A stretch of DNA of 64,000 nt from NCBI GenBank assembly GCA_029931535.1, contig JAQPZY010000735.1:124001-188000 (forward strand). The letters are read 5' to 3'. Of the stretch, positions 11,301 to 23,212 are shown piece after piece. The stretch comes from Margaritifera margaritifera (lineage: Eukaryota > Mollusca > Bivalvia > Unionida > Margaritiferidae). The translations under genes were made by a program, and so were the position numbers. Below the pieces are notes generated by a model, which saw only the letters and a program-made list of their open reading frames with translations, did not search any database and was not told the DNA's origin. Every line of letters begins with the position of its first letter. Within the stretch, counting starts at the first letter, position 1.

Positions 11301-13085
11301 CAAAAGTCATTCAATAATTTTGATTACAAGTCTTGGGGGCAACTGCAGAAACCTACTGGGCAACCAGAAAAATCTGGAAAAGCAGATTTGCAAAGCAGCT
11401 TGCCCTGAATCAACCATAAATTTTCACAAATAATTCTCCACCTGCAGTGTATTGCTCCTGCCACGAGCACATTTAATATTTTATGATAGCGCATTCGATC
11501 AATATAGATCATGCTATCAAGACAAGCTCCTGATGTTTTGTGCACATTTGAAATGATAGTACGTAATCACTGCAAGAACACTCACTCAAATAGAGCTATA
11601 AAATCAGATGCACCCTGAATTTGTCTTGGTCAGTAGGCAGTTTGACACATTCTAGAAGGAATGATTATTGTCTTAGTGATTTAGACTTGGTCTGGTATCG
11701 TAAATTTGTTTTTTTATGGTATTGAACTACCCATTGAAGCACAATTAGTTGCAAACCAAGAATAAAATACCCAATTTAATTTCTACTGCTCAGTAATATT
11801 CTGTATATAAGCACACCTATAAAACATAATAGGTAAAAATTCATTTTATCAGTAGTATCATTGAATCAGAGAAATCATGCAAAACATAATTATTCCAAAT
11901 ATAGAGAATACTTATGTAGTCTTGTTGGCATCCGCCTTAAACTTTTGTTTCTTCACAGAGCTTGTGTATGAAACGGGGCTCCCAAAATTCTAATGGCTTA
12001 TACCAGACATTTTCCTAAAAATTAATGTGGCAGCCAGTTATTTGTGAAATTTAATATAAAAACATTCAAAGGAGGTATAACAAGTTGTAAGAAGACAGAA
12101 AACATTTATATCCTTTATTATTACATGTACCGGAAAATGTGTTATTTTTGGTTCCGGATTTACTCTGGCTTCAGTTTTAGCATTATGCTTCCATAATTCA
12201 CTAGTTGCCTCAAGCTATTTATGTACAAAAATTATTTTTCTTTTAGAAAACTGCACTTATGAATTTAACTCAGCAACAGTATTATGCCACTCTAATGTTT
12301 TTTAAAATTAAGTGTTATTTGACATCAAGAAGACTTACTTCTTCCGAAATACATAATACTTAATGGGCAATTCCAGTCATGTTTGACACCTAAGTTTTAT
12401 TTGTTTAAAAAATTTTGAAAATATAATGACCAAATAGTTGCATGGGATAATTATGGCCAGTATTTGACATGTCACAGTAGCAAACAGTCATTTGAGTTCA
12501 TTTGTTGGTCATGTCTGGTAAATATGGCTGTTTTACGGTCTCTGGTATGAACTGTGATGTACACATGTATCATATCTTCATATTTGGATATTAATATCAT
12601 ATACTAAATTGATATATGTATTCTTTTTAATGAAATGTAGATGTTCAACGTTTAATATATAACTTTGTTTTTGGACTATCAGAGCATTCATTTTTACCTT
12701 ACTGCCTAACATAAAATTTTATTTTGAGAGTAGAATTGTTAGTCTGTATTAATTACATGCAATGTTTTCATAAAATCAGATTAAATTTAGTAGATCACAT
12801 GGTACATTAATGAGTTCAGATTGGTTGACTGTAGGGATCTAATTTAGGATAGCATGGATTTCGCCTTGAGTGCGGGATATATACTTAACTATGGGAACTA
12901 TACTTGTTACTACACTTTTGCCATGCACTGATTTATATAACGTCATGTGATGTACTTAATATATTAATGCCTTTTCCCATGGGAACTGTACTCCTTCTGT
13001 GTTTTCTGGTGGAGTATAGTGCCTGAACCAAAGCAAAAGGTTTAGAGAGATTTCTTTGTATGTTGAGTCTCTTTCTGCGATACAG

Positions 13086-13219
13086 GCCAAGGCTCAGGCT
13101 GTGCCAAATCAGGGTGTATGGGACATGAGAGGCAAACAGTTTTACAGTGGTATAGAGATTCGAGTATGGGCTATAGCATGCTTCGCTCCACAGAGAACAG
13201 TCAGAGAGGATGCACTCAG
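13086..13219 (+). CDS. AGO2: Argonaute exon: L2 end and MID start (human 424-468)
   Basis: A 134-bp exon, phase 0 at the start and ending with two bases of a split Arg codon (CTC AG). It encodes [19 protein letters not shown] and then [16 protein letters not shown], the strongly conserved entry to the MID domain. Acceptor GCGATACAG, donor CAG|GTTTGC. It is the constitutive partner to which either alternative L2 exon is joined. Confidence 0.95.
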
Positions 13220-13895
13220 GTTTGCCATTTTGTGATCATGTCATCCGGTAAAATTTGCTGTGAATTCACTTAAATTATGGGATAACATCTATTTCATTTC
13301 TGCAAACCACAAATTTAAAGCCTTAATGAAGAAGTATCGATTTATAAAGAAGAAGAGAATCCCTCTTCCCATTTCATTTTGTCCATGAATTTTAGTATGC
13401 CAATAAATGATAACCTTGAATGCAAACAGATTTGCAGTAAACTTTTCATGTTGGGTGCCAAGAACAGGAATAGAAATCTAGGCAGAGACTCATGTATTCA
13501 ACATTTATGTTTGTAGTGAATGAGACATTTGATATTCTGTTATCTCAGTCACCAAAAGGATTGAATTGTGTATGGTGACCAAGTGTTTAAGTGAACCTTG
13601 CTCATTTTATGTATATAACTTGTTTAAGTACTCACTCTATTTACAGTACAAGTAATGTGTGTGCCGTCTAATATAATTACTTCATCTTAGACATTTTAAG
13701 ATACAAGTTTTTTCTAATAAAGATTTGGCAGAAATGAGCTATTCATCAGTTTTGTAGAATGCAGTTTCATGTAATTAGGTATTGTTCAGTTAATATTACC
13801 TCAATGACCTCTTTCCAAAGCACTTTTTTGCCTTTTACAAACTGTTGTGGCCTTACAAGTGTGTATATTTTGTGCATGGTTATGTATGTTTTCAG
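13220..13895 (+). other. Intron, 676 bp
   Basis: AT-rich intron with no repeat or coding sequence that I recognise. Acceptor TATGTTTTCAG. Confidence 0.8.
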
Positions 13896-14080
13896 AAATT
13901 TTACACAGCAGTTACAGAGAATCTCCACTGATGCTGGCATGCCTATACTTGGGCAGCCATGTTTCTGTAAGTATGCAACCGGACCAGACCAAGTGGAGCC
14001 GATGTTCCGCTACTTGAAGAACACATACCAAGGTCTCCAGCTGATTGTTGTTGTGCTGCCAGGAAAAACACCTGTATATG
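13896..14080 (+). CDS. AGO2: Argonaute exon: MID domain (human 469-529)
   Basis: A 185-bp exon starting with the third base of a split Arg codon and ending one base into an Ala codon. It encodes [36 protein letters not shown] and LPGKTPVY. The final Tyr corresponds to human Y529, which stacks on the guide 5' base, and the GKTPV stretch is the nucleotide-specificity loop. Donor TATG|GTAATT. All expected MID motifs are present, so 5'-end guide binding should be normal. Confidence 0.96.
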
Positions 14081-15429
14081 GTAATTCATTAGATAGTCAG
14101 TAACTTTATTTTTAACACCATCAACCATTACCAAACTTTTTTCAAACATTGAGACCAATTTTTTCAATCAGCAGGTAATGCAGAAAAGATACAAGTGATT
14201 AAAATGCTAGTGCGGTTGATGTATTACCACTGCAATTATTAGATTTGATATAAACAACCACCTTTTATTATGCCCCCCACTGCAATAGCAGAAGGGAACA
14301 TGTTGTTTTGCTGCTGTTTATCCATACGTTTGTACAGCAGTATGTCTGCATGTACTTCTTGAATCCTTTTTAGCACAACAGCACCAAAACTATCGAAGTT
14401 AGAGCGATGAAATTTTATACACTTATCGTCATAACTACATTACTTGATTAGATTTTAGTTTAGTCCACCTTGGCAGAAGCTCAACATAGCAGTAACTTTC
14501 ATTGCTGTGTGCATGACTATGTCTGTCTATATGTCTGTCTGTCTGTCTGTACCTCCACACCCTAGATTAACCTCATTATTTAAGTTCTTTCTGTGGTCAG
14601 TTTCTCAAGTACAGTTGTCCACAGATTCATGTTACTTTGTATTTGGATACATCTTGAAGTGTACAACACCAGTTTATGCTCAAAAAGGCAGGTTTACGCT
14701 CATAGGCAGGCTTGACATGCAGGCCTTGGAATATTTTTGGACCATTTGGACTTGGACTTTTTTTGACAAAAACCTTTTAAGCATAATTAAATAAAAACCA
14801 TTTGAGGTTGATGAACGAAATTTGATTCTCATATTTGTATTGAAATAAATGTAGATGACTCGATTAGATTTTCAGCATACAATAGAAATTTAAAAATATT
14901 TTTATAAACATTTTTGGACTTTGGGGCTATTTAATGACAAAAAATGCTTTATTTTATTTTATTTTTTGCTGTTGTTTTAATGGCATTTTATTGGTTATAC
15001 CATGCAGAGGAAAGTGAACTAAGTGCCTTTACCTAGGAAACACTGAGGCAGCTGACCTAAGCTGGCCTGGGTGGACATCGAACCTGCAACACTTGGACTA
15101 TGAGTCCGATGCTCTACCAATTGAGCTACCATGGCTCCCAAAACCTTTTTAGGAAGATTTAGCAAAATCCAATTGAAGTAGACAATTGACATTTATGTTT
15201 GTATTCATATATAGATGACCTGATTAGGATTTGTATGCTATTATACCAATTTTTCGTATTTTTTCAAAGATTTGAGTTTTTGGGACTTGGTAGTTTTGAG
15301 TCTTCAGTGGGGGCATAGTTGTTTTACCAACGCAAATCTAGTTGGAACAATTTTGATATTCTTTAATTATTTTGGTTAAATGAGAATCTATATTCCCAAT
15401 ATCAAACAACTGGTACTTTATTCTTTTAG
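14081..15429 (+). other. Intron, 1.35 kb, mostly dispersed repeat
   Basis: Contains a dispersed repeat bounded by TATGCCCCCCACTGCAATAG (near 14270) and CTTCAGTGGGGGCATAGTTG (near 15303), which are inverted to each other, with internal modules (TAGATGACCTGATTAGATTTT type). A similar repeat recurs at about 21950-22500. A tRNA-derived SINE sits inside at about 15066-15140. Short TGTCTG tandem run near 14520-14550. Confidence 0.6.
15066..15140 (-). repeat. tRNA-like SINE head
   Basis: On the minus strand the sequence reads as a tRNA-like unit: A box TAGCTCAATTGGTAGAGCA, an anticodon arm with CAT, and B box GGTTCGATGTC. The acceptor stem does not pair well and there is no mature tRNA end, so I read it as a tRNA-derived SINE rather than a functional tRNA. 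It lies in a larger dispersed repeat inside the intron. Confidence 0.65.
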
Positions 15430-15589
15430 CTGAAGTGAAGAGGGATGGGGATATCTTGTTTGGACTGGCCACTCAGTGTGTGCAAGCGAAAAATGTGAAC
15501 AAGACCACACCGCAGACACTCTCCAATCTTTGTCTGAAGATCAATGTCAAACTGGGTGGTATCAACAATATTCTTCTGCCTAGTATACG
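15430..15589 (+). CDS. AGO2: Argonaute exon: MID C-terminal part (human 530-583)
   Basis: A 160-bp exon completing an Ala codon at its start and ending with two bases of an Arg codon. It encodes [38 protein letters not shown] and ends NILLPSIR. The 5'-phosphate-binding residues equivalent to human K533, Q545, K566 and K570 are all present. Acceptor TATTCTTTTAG, donor ATACG|GTATGT. The exon end and donor are copied twice more downstream (15687 and 15982), an unusual tandem arrangement reported as a finding. Confidence 0.96.
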
Positions 15590-15639
15590 GTATGTGTCCA
15601 TATTGTGTCTCCGCCTTTTGTTTGGCCCAGACATGGAGG

Positions 15640-16140
15640 TGATATGTAGTGTCGAACATATCCATCTGTTTTTCCATCCCATGTCACAATATTCTGCTGC
15701 CCAGTATACGGTTTGTGTCCATATTATTGTCTCCTCCATTTGTTTGGCCCTGACATGGAGGGGACATGTAGTGTTACCTTGACATGGAGGGGACATGTAG
15801 TGTTACCCTGACATGGAGGGGACATGTAGTGTAAACTGACATGGAGTAGGCATATAGTGTTACCTTGACATGGAGGTGATGTGTAGTGTCAACCTGACAT
15901 GGAGTAGAAATATAGAGTTACCTTGACATGGAGGTGACATGTAGTATCACCCGTGTCCATTCGTTTCTTCATGCCATGTCACAATATTCTTCTGCACAGT
16001 ATACAGTATGTGTCCATATTATTCTCTCCTTTTGTTTGGCTCTGACATGGATGTGACATGTAGTGTCACCTTGATATGATTGAGCATGTTGTGACATGCT
16101 GACATGGAGGGGACATGTAGTGTCATCCATGTCAATCCTT
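15640..16140. repeat. Minisatellite built on TGACATGGAGGGGACATGTAG, with copied exon-donor sequence
   Basis: Degenerate tandem copies (about 28-31 bp) of GACATGGAGG-GACATGTAGTGT-ACC fill most of the interval. Interleaved are two longer copies (from 15687 and from 15982) of the last ~24 bp of the preceding exon with its donor and following intron sequence. Confidence 0.85.
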
Positions 16141-16227
16141 TTGTCCAACCCATGGCACCATGTTTTTTTTCTTCAGTTTAATAACTGAACTTAATCATAT
16201 ATGTCCTGCATGTAAGAGTTATTATAT

Positions 16228-16398
16228 CATTGTGAAACCCTGTTAATCTGAACACTCCTTCCACTGCCCTCTGAATATATTAATAATGGATCTTCATCAA
16301 TAATACATCAGTGATCATTTGAGGAAATCTGTTTCTAGACATCAGATAAACTGAGACTTGCAGATCATCAGATAGCACATTAACATGGTTTCACTGTA
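16228..16398. mobile_element. Small MITE, ~170 bp
   Basis: Left end TTGTGAAACCCTGTTAATCT and right end CATTAACATGGTTTCACTGTA are inverted copies. The CAGTGAAACC-type terminus with adjacent TA is typical of Tc1/mariner-pogo MITEs. No coding capacity. Confidence 0.65.
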
Positions 16399-16861
16399 AA
16401 TTTCTGACCTTAAGTTTATCTCATGGACCAAATTAAAAAGAAATGTCATATATCATTGATAAGGATGCACACAACTGTATCACCTTTCTGTAACCAGCCA
16501 TTTTAGAGCTATACAAATTTCCATTTTTATTATGCTGTGTTCAGTTCATGATAGGTATTTATTCTTGTACACATCTCTTTTGTTAAAAAACATTACTACA
16601 TCAAACATTGTTATGACTGACAATTTTGCCAGTATTTAGAATTTCTATTACTATTAGCTTTATTGGGGCCAACATATTTGTCCAGCCTGCCTAGAAAGCC
16701 CGTTTATAGAGGGGCTAGGTTAGGAAGTTCACTGAACCTGTTTTGACTGAATAAATACAAATAGAACTGAAAATAATGTAATGCGTATCAGCATTTTTTT
16801 ATATTTAGGAACATTTTTCTGTATTGATTGTAAAGCTAACTGAAGAAAGCTATTTTTACAG

Positions 16862-16952
16862 TCCAGTCATGTTCCATGAATTATTGATATTAGTGGATGC
16901 TGATGTAACTCGTTGACAAGCGGGTGACCGAACCAAGCCATCAATAGCAGCT
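16862..16952 (+). pseudogene. Dead duplicate of the Argonaute PIWI catalytic exon (or poison exon)
   Basis: A 91-bp stretch bounded by acceptor CTATTTTTACAG and donor GCT|GTAGGT, exactly the length and phase (1 base + 30 codons) of the functional exon at 24476-24566. Translated in the inherited phase it aligns without gaps: F4, E6, I9, ADVT (13-16), AGD (20-22) and KPSIAA (25-30) are identical, 16 of 30 residues. The PIWI catalytic Asp (human D597) is kept, but His600 is Arg and the codon for Pro601 is TGA. Ten of the 16 identical codons differ only at the third base, which implies long purifying selection as protein before, or apart from, the stop. It is either a decayed mutually exclusive exon or a regulatory exon whose inclusion triggers decay. 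Confidence 0.88.
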
Positions 16953-17468
16953 GTAGGTTAGGGGCCAGTAGTGATTTCAATCTTTCTTTGCTGTTTAGTG
17001 TCAGATTGCATCTCTAATATGTATACATTATGGTTGCATATCTTTGTTTTATATCTACAGTTACCTCTATCAGTTTTCCAAAGCTCTTCACAGGATGCAG
17101 GAACACAAATGTTGCATATATATGTCTCCAGGAGAAATTGTTTCAGCATGAATAAGTGTTTTTATAGCTCACATGTGTTAAGCACAAATGAGCTAAATGA
17201 TGTAATACTGATGGTGACAACCATAGATGAGGTTTTGTGGGCAGTGTTTACCTGGAATAAATTTAAGTAAACTGTGGTTTTATTTGTATGTTTATAAAAT
17301 CTTGTGTGTATGTAGCTACTATAACTTGAATGTTAAAACCCTTTCTTTCAATGTGCACACCATAAAAAATTATGAGAATTCAATGTGTCTGCATTTAGAA
17401 ATATACAACATACATGTACATAATGTTATGTCAAAAGTCCTTGATTATTCCTGGATAATTTACCTGTC

Positions 17469-17599
17469 CAGTGAAACCTGTCTATTACACATACTCCTTT
17501 GTGTACTTGTATCATCCCTAAGGATGTTCAATATTTATGTCAAATGAAGCAAAGGGTGTTCATAATGAGCAGATGTCCCCTAATTCAGGTTTTACTGTA
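17469..17599. mobile_element. Small MITE, ~130 bp
   Basis: Left end CAGTGAAACCTGTCTATTA and right end TTCAGGTTTTACTGTA are inverted to each other. Same CAGT[G/A]AAACC-type terminus as the elements at 16228 and 29148. Confidence 0.6.
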
Positions 17600-17932
17600 T
17601 TAGCATGTAAATTACCTAAATTCTCTTTTTGTTACATTGTATACAATGCCATAAAATATGGCACTAGTTCTGAGCTATTTATGGTACATTTTTCATCCAA
17701 CTAACCCTTGGAGAAATACATGTATTTCAGCATGTGTTCTCCACACTAACAAGCAAGACCTTTCAGTATCTCTACAGAATTTAATTTAAAGGCTTTTTTA
17801 TATGAGGTCATACCAACTTTTCAGTTTGACTAATTACAACTGTCAATGTGGACTTGTGTGTTTAAATTGAAAATGAATACCTCAGACAACATAATGTGAA
17901 GTAAAATGCTTTTGACCTATGTTTCATTCATT

Positions 17933-18197
17933 ATGGCCTGTGTTGTTTCGTGGCTTGTGGCCTATGTTTAATTCCTTATGGCCTATGTTTTTTCATTGAT
18001 CATAGCCTATGTTGTTGGATTGATTTTGGCCTGTGTTGTTTCATTGATTATGACCTAAGTTGTTTCATTGATTATGGTCAATGTTGTGTTATTGATTATG
18101 GCCTATGTTGTTTCATTGGTCATGGCCTATGTTGTGTTATTGATTATGGTCTATGCTGTTTCATCGAATATGGTCCATGTTGTTTCATTTATTAAAT
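17933..18197. repeat. 24-bp minisatellite, block 1
   Basis: About 11 degenerate copies of GTTGTTTCATTGATTATGGC followed by CTAT. The 24-bp period is a multiple of three, so open frames run through it by chance. The same unit forms a larger block at 19028-19913. Confidence 0.92.
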
Positions 18198-19027
18198 GGA
18201 GAGGCCAACACTTATGATTTAACCATATGTCTTACTGAAATGACACTTAAATTATGAACTTACGGAATAATACCAAACATTACACAAATATCATTGCTGT
18301 GGTCAAATCCATAAACTGGCTTGTCTGTTTGATCTGGATCCGGGTTTCATATTAGATTCAGTGGAGTTGGTCAGGGAACCAGTCTTAACTTTAACAGTAG
18401 GACCACAGATGCTTTGAACTGCCCATATTTTTCATGCAAAAAGCCTGCATATCAAGCTGGTGCTTACAGCATATTCTAGAAATGGCATCCAGCAAACAAA
18501 AACACTTTGAAGATGAAAAGATCAATTAGTCTCTTAAAACGTTTTTAACAGTTAGCATAGAAGTATAAAAAGGATATTCAAATTCTTGGGAAAAAAGCAG
18601 CGTAGGCAACAATTATGTTTATTGGACATCATGTTGTGTTGATTTGAGTATATCTCCTGGTGGGAGAGATGATTGCCATAGCCACTTGAAATTGACAAAA
18701 CAAAAAGGCAAAACAAAACAAACCCAAAGAATACTTCAGGTTGAGAGATCTAGCAAGAAGCCTTTGAGCTCCATGGGGTTTGGAACTGTAGTGTTTGAAA
18801 TTGTACTGGAGATAATTAACGGTCTAAGTGTAGTTTATAAACTTGTTTAGTTGAAAATAATGTTTGCCATCACTGCTTTAGTCTCAGGTCACACTTCTGA
18901 ACTTTTTAAATGGAAGTTTCCACATTGATAATAGCAGTACATGATATTTCATTGCACCTTAATGAAAATTGGTCTAATTTACGGAAAGATTTGGGCTGCC
19001 TTACTAAGAAGGTCTTGCTAGGGCTGG

Positions 19028-19913
19028 CAGGTCTGATAATTGTCTATGTTGTTTCATTGATTATGGCCCATGTTGTTTCATTGATTATGGCCTTTGTTTC
19101 AGTGTTTATCGTCTATGTTGTTTCATTGAATATGGCCTATGCTGTTTCATTGATTATGGCCTATGTTGTTTCGTAGATTATGGCCTTTGTTTCATTGGTC
19201 ATGGCCTATATTGTTTCATTGATTATGGCCAATGCTGTTTCATTGATTATGGCCTATGTTGTGTCATTGATTGTAGTCTATGTTGTTTCTTTGGTCATGG
19301 CTTATATTGTTTTGTTGATTATGGTCTATGTTGTTTTATTGATTATGGCCTATGCTGTTTCATTGTTTATGGTCTATGTTGTTTCATTGATTATGGCCTA
19401 TGCTGTTTCATTGATTATGAACTATATTGTTTCATTGATTATGGTTTATGTTGTTTCATTGGTCATGGCCTATGTTGTGTTGTTGATTATGGCCTATGTT
19501 GTTTCATTGATTATGGCCTACATTGTTTCATTGATCATTGTCGTAGCTGTTTTATTGATGATTGTCTTTGCTTTTTCATTGATTATGGCCAATGATGTTT
19601 CATTAACTATGGTCTGTGTTTTATTGATTATGGTCAGTGTTGATACATTGATTATGGTCAGTGTTGTTTCATTGATTATGGTCAGTGTTGTTTGATTGAC
19701 TGTGGTCAGTGTTGTTTCATTGACTATGGTCTGTGTTGTTTCATTGACTCTGGTCTGTGTTTCATTGGTTATGGGATATGTTGTTTCATTGATTCAGACC
19801 TATGTTGTTTCATTGATTATTGTCATTGCTGTTTCATTGAATACAGTCTGTGTTGTTTAATTGATTATGGAAATTGTTGTTTCACTGATTATGACCTATG
19901 TTGTTTGCTTGAA
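19028..19913. repeat. 24-bp minisatellite, block 2
   Basis: About 37 copies of the same 24-bp unit as at 17933, with variants (GGTCATGGCC, GACTATGGTC). Long open frames with an 8-residue repeat (YVVSLIMA type) are a by-product of the period; no coding role is claimed. Confidence 0.95.
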
Positions 19914-20561
19914 ATCATACATTGAATGAACAGCATATTCTCTGATCTTATTCAACAGAAAGAATTAAAAGTCTTTGCTGCTTGCATTTGGGAATGTGTT
20001 ATCGTTTAGCAACATGGTTAATGTTTAAATCTGGGTTTTATACAATTGATTGAATATTGACTGAAGTTCGAAGATTTAGATTCAGGTGCCTGATTTATCA
20101 AAGAGCATAATTATGCAGAAACAAATTTGACTTATAAAGAAGTGAAACAGAGAGAAGGAATCAGCTACATAAATCATATGCAAAACTTTGCAATAGATCT
20201 ACGGTGTAGGTTGTTTAGTGAAACAAGGAGTATGTTTGCATAATAAATAAATTGTACCAAGTTCTTGAGGAGTACACACAGATGTTCTTCATGGATGGCT
20301 GTCTCTTGAATGTTTGAACAAAGTTTTAAACAAAATCTTCAGATGCAGACATTTTCCAAATGTTTTAATGTAGAAATGTGTCCTTAATATGGTGTAATAG
20401 TTATTGCATCATTATTATTTCAATTAAAGTTTTACCTTATAAAGTTTATGGCTCTAATTAGTGCATTTTATTCAGATTTTCTTAGATATCTACCATATAG
20501 TGGAATTTTTTGTTGGCTTAAAACTTTCAAAAAGTGTGCTTTTAATTTTAGCTACTTTTAC

Positions 20562-20722
20562 TTTAACAGTTGTTGATCTAGGAAGGTTAATTTATACAGA
20601 ATGGTCAATTTTGATGGGATATATAACAGTTGTTGATCTAGGGAGTTTATGATATACAAGATGATCAATTTTGATGGGATGTACAGCAGTGTTTGATCTA
20701 GAGAGGTTTTGATATACAAGTC
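20562..20722. repeat. ~59-bp tandem repeat, 3 copies
   Basis: Three copies containing GTTGTTGATCTAGG, GGTTTATGATATACA and GGTCAATTTTGATGGGATAT with moderate divergence. Confidence 0.85.
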
Positions 20723-21949
20723 CTTGAGAAAGAAAGTTTCACAAACAAGATTTAACAATTATGACATTGTAAAAGGTCTTGCTTGTAACCTTTAAGAACC
20801 CACTCAGATTCCTGCTTGTAACATTTACATACACTAATATTTTGAACAGGTAAGTGTCCCAAACTTGCTTATGCTTTTTTTTTGTGGCAGCGAGTGCATG
20901 ACACCAGTATTCAGGTTTCTAATATAAGCATAATATGAATCATTACTTGTACTGTTAGAGCGCTTGTATTTGGCAGGGCTTAATAGTGGCTGTATTATGA
21001 AAATGTACACCATACCAAAATTACACACCATCAGATACAGCCAGCTTCCCATGTTTGGCTGACATAGCAGAAAAATACAGAACACAAGTGTGTTTTAATT
21101 GCTTTGCAAACAGAAACTTCTTTTCTTTACATCTTTCACATTAGGGGGCAACAGTTCCCTAGCCCAACCAGCCCAAACAAGAAAAAGCCATTGTTGGGTT
21201 AGTGAATTTTCATGTAAGTAGCCCAGATTTTATTTGGAATAAAAAGAAAATTTGAAATTTTGAGACTATTTTGCTTGTATCGTCTTTGCCGAGCTAGTAG
21301 GTAAAAATTGGATTTGTTGCACACTGCATATAAGGAGATCTGTTTATGAGTTATGTCTCCTTGACTTGGTTATATATGAAGTTTAACTGGGGCATATGGT
21401 AATACATATGTATTACAGAAAATTTCATGACATATTATGCCAAAATTCCTGCCAAAATGTCCATTTATCAAAAGTGTCAGAATTTGGAACCTTAGATGTA
21501 CAGCACTGTACATTAGTAGTAACACAACATAGAATAGTCAATTAAAGATTTCCCAAGAAGAATTCAAGTCTTGTAGATGATTTTTAATATACTGTAAGTG
21601 TTCAAGTGCAGATGGCCTAATTTTGTCCTTAGATTAGGGATTCCAAAACCTATTGTAAATGTCCACTTAAGTGTTGGTATTAAAAGAAACTGGAAAAAAT
21701 GATTAAAAAAATTGAAACTGGTATTCCCATATTAGCAAACTAGATCTGCCATATTGATTATTACTGTGACAGTCACAATGGAACCTAGCCAATGCAGTGT
21801 GTGTGGGGGGGGGGTATTACAGGAGCACTATGACTGATTGGTTACTTGTAACAAGACACTGGACTGGTCAGTTGTTTGTAAAATAAGAAAAGATATAATT
21901 GCATATCAGCTGCACAATAATTATTACACAATTTGTATGCCCCTTCTTG

Positions 21950-22960
21950 ATTTGATCATGTCTGTCTGTACATCTCAAGAAGTTTGTTAGCAACATTGAG
22001 CAAAAAACACTCAACAGACAAATGAAATTGGCTAACATATTTGTATCACTCAAAGTAATTTATAATTTTTTTAAACACATTTTGAACTTTTGGGACTTGA
22101 GTGACAACAACCTTGTTAATGTGATAAAGCAAAAACCACCTGACGTAGATGAGTTAGATTTAATAGGTTTCTTTGTATTCATATGTAGATGACCTGATTA
22201 GATCTTCAGGCCTAGCCGTATTTAAGTTTTGTAAACATATTTGAAATTTTTGGACTTGAAACTTTTTGTGATGAAATCTTGTTAGTACAATTCAGCAAAA
22301 AGGAACTAGAGAATAGATAAATAAAATTTGGTATGCATGTTTATATGCATATGTAGATGACCTGAATAGATTTTCATGCTATTATAACAGATTTTAAGGG
22401 GTTTTTTTGTTAAAATTTGTGAACTTTTTGGACAGATTTTTGGTCTGCAGTGGGGGGATACATTACATGTTTTACAGACACAAATCTAGTGATTAGCTTG
22501 CATTTAAGGCAAGGCAGAAAAATTTTGATTTTGTGCTCAAAAGGTCAGTGGTCGAGGTCACAGTGACTGAAAGAAGGAGAACTGTTTCCATACAATAACT
22601 TGACTTGTATACCAGATACCTTAACCAAACTTTTTAAATGGCTTGCATTTGAGATAAGAAGGAGACCTATTTATTTTTGGGCCAAAAGGTAGAAGAAAAA
22701 TGGCTTCTGCACAATATCTTGAGTTTTTATTAATCTTTTATGACCAAACTATGTGAATTGCTTGCATTTTGAGAGCAGAAAGACACCAAATCATTTTTGA
22801 TTCAAAAGGTTACAGGGATTGAGAGAAGGAAAAATTATCTCCACAAAACTACTTAAGTTCTGTACAACATGCTCTGAATAAACTTTGTTGATGGCTTGTG
22901 TTTTAGAGAAGTAAGACACATGTTGATTTGGGGGTCAAAGGTCAAGGTCAGAAGGAGTCA
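21950..22960. repeat. Dispersed repeat with diverged internal modules
   Basis: Repeated modules (TAGATGACCTGATTAGAT, CATGCTATTATAACAG, TTTTTGGACTTG) like those at 14270-15310, ending in GTCTGCAGTGGGGGGATAC near 22443. From 22490 to 22960 come degenerate modules with AGGTCA-AGGTCA and AGAAGGAAAACTGTTT. Probably a decayed non-autonomous transposon family. No coding potential. Confidence 0.55.
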
Positions 22961-23212
22961 AAGAAGGAAAACTGTTTGCTTAAATTAACTAAAGTCCTAT
23001 GTCACTAGAAAATGGTTTTTGCACAATAACATTTGTTTTAGAGTAAGTTCCTTGACCAAACTTTGTGGATGGCTTCCACTTAAGATAATAAAGAAACCTA
23101 TAGATTTTGGGCTCTGAGGGTCATAGGTCATGATCATGGTAAATCTGATAAGAAAATAATGGTTTCTGCACAGCAAGACTGCATACCTTGACCAAAGGTC
23201 CAGATCATTGCA

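Larger units (their letters stand above)
7003..13085 (+). other. Intron, 6.1 kb, carrying a pogo element
   Basis: Contains a ~180-bp tandem duplication, a 2.3-kb decayed pogo-type transposon and a long AT dinucleotide run (listed separately). The rest, notably 10940-11240 and 11300-13070, is AT-rich sequence with nothing recognised. The acceptor is TTTCTGCGATACAG. Confidence 0.7.

Noticed and set aside
15066..15140. Functional tRNA-Met gene (CAT anticodon)
   Set aside because: A and B boxes are good, but the acceptor stem does not pair and the B box deviates; it fits a SINE head better.
15435..15796. Extended frame past the donor at 15590, and opposite-strand frames
   Set aside because: Homology to Argonaute stops exactly at the splice donor. 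The rest is copied donor sequence and minisatellite.
18910..19925. Hydrophobic repeat protein (YVVSLIMA units), like a membrane protein
   Set aside because: It simply translates the 24-bp minisatellite. Stops occur wherever the repeat slips, and there is no gene context.
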